The position numbers and the translations under genes were made by a program. The notes beneath the pieces were generated by a model. It had not been told where the DNA came from. It saw only the letters and a program-made list of their open reading frames with translations, and made no database searches. Of a stretch of 8,102 nt of DNA, positions 6,314 through 8,102 are shown piece by piece. Origin of the DNA: Lachnoclostridium sp. UBA7482 (GTDB lineage Bacteria; Bacillota; Clostridia; Lachnospirales; Lachnospiraceae). The DNA is taken from the NCBI GenBank assembly GCA_002479645.1, contig DLOO01000030.1, positions 1 through 8,102 of the forward strand. The letters run 5' to 3'. The number at the start of each line of letters is the position of its first letter. The stretch's first letter is position 1.

Positions 6314-7282
6314 TTATTCCTCGTCCGGATTACGGAACATCTCATCGCACAGATATGCGTAGTCCAGAGTCAGCTGATGCGGTACAACATCACTCTCGAG
6401 TTTGCCGGCACGCACGCAGTTCATAACCTCCTGAATCTCGTACACAAAACCGTTCTTCGTTTCGTTGTCCACAAAATGAATGACTTCCCTGCCCCCACGA
6501 TCGTACAGATAGGCTTCACCGGCAAAATGCGGGTTCGGTACGGCAATGTGCCCATTGTCGCCGAAGAGCAGCAGTTTTTCCTCATAATGCGCTGCAATAC
6601 TACCCTTTAAGCATGCCATAGCATCGTCATAACGCAGGGTGATTACGTTGGAAATATCCACACCGGTATCCGCAAAATTACTCATTACCTGTGTCTCGAG
6701 AATCGGTTTCTCGATCAAGTATGTTATAATGTCATAGCAATATACTGTCAAATCAAGCGCAGAGCCGCCGCCCAGAGCCTTGTTGTAAAAACGGTTATTC
6801 GGGTCAACCGCCGGCTGGAAGCCTACATTGATATCGCCGAAGCGAATCTTGCCGATACGTCCTTCCCTGCACCATTCGCGTACACGATTGATCGTCGGAA
6901 GGAAGCGGCTCCACATCGCCTCCATCCAGAAAACACCTCGTTTGTCGGCCTCCTGAATGACCTCAAGGGTTTCTTCGCTTCCGATACACATGGTCTTTTC
7001 ACACAAGAACGGGGTGTTGTATTTCAGACACAGCATACACAGGTCATGATGTGCATTAGTCGTTACCGCAATGTAAACCGCATCCGGCTTCTCGGAAACC
7101 AGCATCGCCTCGTAATTGTCATAAGCCGCCGGTACTCCGTTTTTCTCGGCAAACACTCTGGCTCTGTCCATCGACTTACTGGACACAGCTATAATCTCAC
7201 AATCCTCGATATGTGTCACTGCATCACAGAATTTGTTTGCAATGTCCGCAGCCCCCATGACTGCAAAACGAAACTTACTCAT
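6314..7282 (-). CDS. Gfo/Idh/MocA family NAD(P)-dependent oxidoreductase
   Basis: A 322-residue protein, normal for the family. The N-terminal Rossmann fold opens with FRFAVMGAADIANKF (4-18), a GxAxxA variant of the dinucleotide loop as seen in dihydrodiol dehydrogenase-like members. CEKTM (94-98) is the EKP motif with Pro replaced by Thr; K96 is the expected catalytic lysine. EAMWSRFLP (121-129), then GGGSALDLTVYCYD (171-184), is the usual substrate-site segment of this branch, with D177 and Y181. Such enzymes oxidise or reduce sugars, inositols or diols; the substrate here cannot be told. The start at 7282 was chosen over the in-frame ATG at 7315 because AGGAGG lies five bases upstream and 7315 overlaps the previous gene. 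The gap to the preceding stop is 26 bp, so it is probably cotranscribed with the M50-like gene. Confidence 0.9.
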   Translation of the reverse strand: MSKFRFAVMGAADIANKFCDAVTHIEDCEIIAVSSKSMDRARVFAEKNGVPAAYDNYEAMLVSEKPDAVYIAVTTNAHHDLCMLCLKYNTPFLCEKTMCIGSEETLEVIQEADKRGVFWMEAMWSRFLPTINRVREWCREGRIGKIRFGDINVGFQPAVDPNNRFYNKALGGGSALDLTVYCYDIITYLIEKPILETQVMSNFADTGVDISNVITLRYDDAMACLKGSIAAHYEEKLLLFGDNGHIAVPNPHFAGEAYLYDRGGREVIHFVDNETKNGFVYEIQEVMNCVRAGKLESDVVPHQLTLDYAYLCDEMFRNPDEE

Positions 7283-7308
7283 ACCTACCTCCTGATATCG
7301 CTTATATG

Positions 7309-8052
7309 TCAGCATTTCTGCTTCTCATACAGTTCCCGTGCGATTGCCAGCAAATCACGCTCGCTCTGCGCATCCTTCGGATAAGGATAATTCTTTGCAA
7401 TCTTCTCAAATGCCTGCAAACTCTCCTCCGCCTTCTTTTCATCCTTTAAGGCAAGAAGATTATATGCATACTGCTGACGCTGTATCTCCAAAAGGCTCGC
7501 AACCTGTTTCAACTGCTTTTCATATGTGGTAAAAATGCTCTTTGCCTGTTCCACATCCTGTTTTGCCACAAGCAGCATATAGATCTTCCCCGAAATCAGC
7601 GTCAGGCTGTGCAGACGATTCATCGACGTCGCATTTGCCATGATAAAGTCGGTCAAATCAAGTGCCTCGTCAAAACGATGCTTTACAAGCAGATAACTCA
7701 CACGGTTAACCGCTTGTCCGGTCACAAGCGGATTATCCAACGGCATGTCCTTTTCATAGGCAAAATACTCCTCCGACATATCCTCGATTGCCTGACTGTC
7801 GGCAAGAGCCCCTACAACAAGAAATGCCTTATCCACGGCAATTCTGGCGTCCTTACTGCGTCTTAACAGAATCACATTGGCGCCGTCCGTTCCCAGCTCC
7901 GTAAAGGGCAATCCGTTTGTAACAAAAACTACCATTCCTAACAGGGCAAATGCGAGCAGGCAAAAGCGTGCAATCCAACTACTCTCCGGTAAAAGGAACC
8001 ATCCCACGAACGACAATCCACTGAGCAGCAGATTCACCGTAAGTCCCCCCAT
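7309..8052 (-). CDS. C-terminal part of a probable M50-like membrane protease, 5' end disrupted
   Basis: From ATG 8052 this reads 247 residues, but the start is doubtful: there is no Shine-Dalgarno near it, and the reading looks protein-like upstream of it. Two hydrophobic segments (1-21 and 26-48) are followed by NGLPFTELGTDGANVILL (46-63), which resembles the N-x-x-P...DG motif that gives the third metal ligand of M50 (site-2) proteases. Residues 105-247 are helical with TPR-like spacing (RFDEALDLTDF, DVEQAKSIFTTYEK, KKAEESLQAFEKIAKNYP). The HExxH half would lie past the right edge. In frame, a TGA occurs at 8094-8092; dropping one G from the run at 8076-8081 joins this frame to an open one. 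The family call is moderate: a membrane protein with a TPR-like tail is the fallback. Confidence 0.55.
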   Translation of the reverse strand: MGGLTVNLLLSGLSFVGWFLLPESSWIARFCLLAFALLGMVVFVTNGLPFTELGTDGANVILLRRSKDARIAVDKAFLVVGALADSQAIEDMSEEYFAYEKDMPLDNPLVTGQAVNRVSYLLVKHRFDEALDLTDFIMANATSMNRLHSLTLISGKIYMLLVAKQDVEQAKSIFTTYEKQLKQVASLLEIQRQQYAYNLLALKDEKKAEESLQAFEKIAKNYPYPKDAQSERDLLAIARELYEKQKC

Positions 8053-8101
8053 ATGGTACCAGAAGTACGGATGCTCCCCCCTTGCCGACAGTCAGGCAAT
8101 C
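8053..8101 (-). pseudogene. Upstream coding remnant of the M50-like gene, separated by an apparent one-base frameshift
   Basis: On the minus strand, bases 8101-8082 read DCLTVG in a frame offset by one from the downstream gene; bases 8079-8053 then read EHPYFWYH in the downstream gene's own frame. They join smoothly if the G run at 8076-8081 has five rather than six G. The joined segment resembles the part of M50-like proteins that leads into the HMGG-type helix. It is too short for certainty, and either a true mutation or an assembly error would explain it. Confidence 0.4.
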
Positions 8102-8102
8102 G

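Overview
The window looks like chromosomal DNA from a Gram-positive anaerobe of the Clostridia, most likely Lachnospiraceae. Reasons: strong AGGAGG-type ribosome binding sites, G+C around one half, a lipoprotein signal peptide, a VanZ-like protein, an Ala/Lys-rich protein that looks like the DUF6465 family, and Pro/Thr-rich linkers in a membrane-anchored SH3 protein. The assignment to family is inference; no rRNA or marker gene is present.

Layout, left to right. Positions 1-537 (minus) hold the N-terminal 179 residues of a membrane-anchored SH3b protein whose C-terminus lies beyond the left edge; its near-consensus promoter sits at 677-705, with a tandem operator-like repeat over the expected transcription start. 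Next is an M19 (renal-type) dipeptidase (777-1772, minus). Divergent from it is a lipoprotein with an ApbE-like fold but decayed catalytic motifs (1889-2974, plus), the only plus-strand gene. It ends 3 bp from the convergent end of a family 2 glycosyltransferase (2978-3937, minus, GTG start). A strong, nearly symmetric hairpin terminator (3992-4023) follows the DUF6465-like gene (4066-4461, minus), which has its own promoter at 4531-4559.

The right half is all on the minus strand. A RelB/DinJ-type ribbon-helix-helix antitoxin with no toxin next to it (5977-6219), an EstA-like serine esterase (5162-5962) and a VanZ-like membrane protein (4650-5165) lie head to tail, the last two overlapping by 4 bases, so they probably form an operon. 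Upstream of these are a Gfo/Idh/MocA oxidoreductase (6314-7282) and the C-terminal part of a probable M50-like membrane protease (7309-8052). The M50-like reading frame seems to be broken by one base in a run of six G close to the right edge.

The genes do not form an obvious single pathway. Several concern the cell surface (SH3 protein, dipeptidase, lipoprotein, glycosyltransferase, VanZ-like, M50-like), but a common process is not shown. I see no mobile element, CRISPR array, tRNA, rRNA or clear new defence or biosynthetic system. The points most worth a second look are the frameshifted M50-like gene, the degenerate ApbE-like lipoprotein, the toxin-less antitoxin in the esterase/VanZ operon, and the histone-tail-like protein with its strong stand-alone transcription unit.
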